From CAYSLC01 sp964431545 (GTDB lineage: Bacteria; Desulfobacterota; Desulfobacteria; Desulfobacterales; JAABSP01), in the NCBI GenBank assembly GCA_964431545.1, contig CAYSLC010000135.1:1-15582 (forward strand): a stretch of 15,582 nucleotides of DNA, read 5' to 3'. Shown piece by piece: positions 15,184 to 15,582 of the stretch. Numbering within the stretch: the first letter of the stretch is position 1; every line of letters begins with the position of its first letter. The translations under genes were made by a program, and so were the position numbers. The notes below the pieces were generated by a model. The model had not been told where the DNA came from. It did no database searches and saw nothing but the letters and a program-made list of their open reading frames with translations.

Positions 15184-15454
15184 ACCGAGGAGAGTGGGGT
15201 GGACCCTGCTGTCCACCGGCGCCGCCATTCTGGCGGGCCTGACGGTTCGAAACGCCATGAAGAAAGGGTGGACGGCGGCCAAAAAGAGCCCGCCGCCAAC
15301 CAATCCGGACATCACCGGAAACGGATGGCCCAAGGCCCTGGCCTGGACGGCGGCCACCGGCGCCTTCGTGGGCATGAGCAAGCTGGTGGCCAAGCAGGGG
15401 GCCGAGAAGGCCTGGGAGAAGAAGACCGGAACCCGTCCACCCGCCCGCACCTGA
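15164..15454 (+). CDS. DUF4235-family small membrane protein
   Basis: Protein of 96 aa with a basic N-terminus (MRKKTSRPRR), a first hydrophobic segment (GWTLLSTGAAILAGLTV, about 12-28), a proline-rich loop and a second segment (ALAWTAATGAFVGMSKLVA, about 58-76), ending in the DUF4235-like GAEKAWEKKTGTRPP. The function of the family is unknown. AAAGGG lies ahead of the ATG at 15164. The gene overlaps the transposase fragment by 20 bp and would be transcribed from the IS promoter. The true start could have been altered by the IS junction. Confidence 0.72.
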   Translation: MRKKTSRPRRVGWTLLSTGAAILAGLTVRNAMKKGWTAAKKSPPPTNPDITGNGWPKALAWTAATGAFVGMSKLVAKQGAEKAWEKKTGTRPPART

Positions 15455-15497
15455 TGTCCCGCCCCCCGGAGCTTTGGGAAGCATTCCGCCGGCTTGT

Positions 15498-15581
15498 CTA
15501 CCGGGCTTCCCGTTCCAGCGCCTCCCATCCGTCGTCCGGCCGGAACCGGTCCCCATGGCGGTCGGCCAAGCGGGTGAGCGT
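15498..15581 (-). CDS. C-terminal end of an unidentified protein, cut by window edge
   Basis: Twenty-seven residues reach a TAG at 15500: TLTRLADRHGDRFRPDDGWE and ALEREAR. The RHGDRFRP stretch resembles the C-terminal end of 3-hydroxyacyl-CoA dehydrogenase / FadJ-type proteins (where GxRFxPxPLL is common), but this is too short to assign. Of the minus-strand frames at this edge, this one gives the most protein-like tail. Confidence 0.45.
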   Translation of the reverse strand, partial: TLTRLADRHGDRFRPDDGWEALEREAR

Positions 15582-15582
15582 C

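Noticed and set aside
15476..15511. GGGAAGC...GCTTCCC inverted repeat after the DUF4235 gene as a terminator
   Set aside because: The loop is 22 nt long, no U-tract follows, and the right arm overlaps the end of the opposing partial gene.

Overview
The window is GC-rich (roughly 60-65% G+C where sampled) and tightly packed with short operons, overlapping start/stop codons and strong Shine-Dalgarno sites. It encodes an outer-membrane protein, so the host is Gram-negative. The gene mix (GlpA/GlpB-type dehydrogenase, TerB, a small CxxC protein of a kind common in delta-proteobacteria, an IS1634 remnant) suggests a Desulfobacterota/delta-proteobacterial chromosome. That placement is an inference and no marker gene fixes it.

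Left third (1-6949): a glycerol / glycerol-3-phosphate locus. On the minus strand, reading from 5728 down to the window edge, are glpA, glpB, two ABC ATPases (glpS-like, glpT-like) and the first permease (glpP-like, cut by the edge). Gaps are 13 bp or less, and glpB and glpS share an ATGA. Divergently, a DeoR/GlpR-family repressor gene starts at 6041. The 312-bp intergenic region holds three AGGGATAT repeats about three helical turns apart, a GTTCCG/CGGAAC palindrome and an 11-bp inverted repeat. The likely logic is ABC uptake of glycerol, a kinase outside the window, and oxidation of glycerol-3-phosphate by GlpAB, under GlpR control.

Middle (6974-12035): a NUDIX hydrolase follows glpR. It converges on terB across two tandem hairpins. 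terB is divergent from an 88-codon orphan gene that has a clear sigma70 promoter and a strong leader hairpin. A MipA/OmpV outer-membrane protein gene (minus) is divergent from an EamA/DMT transporter gene, which converges on a gabD-type succinate-semialdehyde dehydrogenase. The last two share the stop tetranucleotide CTAG.

Right part (12178-15582): a minus-strand string runs arfB (ribosome rescue), UPF0175 antitoxin, DUF3368 PIN toxin, small zinc-ribbon gene. The last three are joined by 8-bp and 4-bp overlaps, and the toxin gene is clearly AT-richer than its surroundings, which suggests acquisition. Divergent from arfB are azlC and azlD, a branched-chain amino-acid exporter pair. Next comes the 5' part of an IS1634-type transposase gene with a perfect consensus promoter (TTGACA, 17 bp, TATAAT). 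Its reading frame runs into a DUF4235 membrane-protein gene. The window ends in the 3' tail of a minus-strand gene.

I see no CRISPR array, rRNA, tRNA or complete insertion sequence. The most interesting points are the asymmetric ATPase pair, its partnership with GlpAB, the phased repeats upstream of glpA, the translationally coupled toxin-antitoxin/zinc-ribbon cassette, and the IS-derived promoter placed in front of DUF4235.
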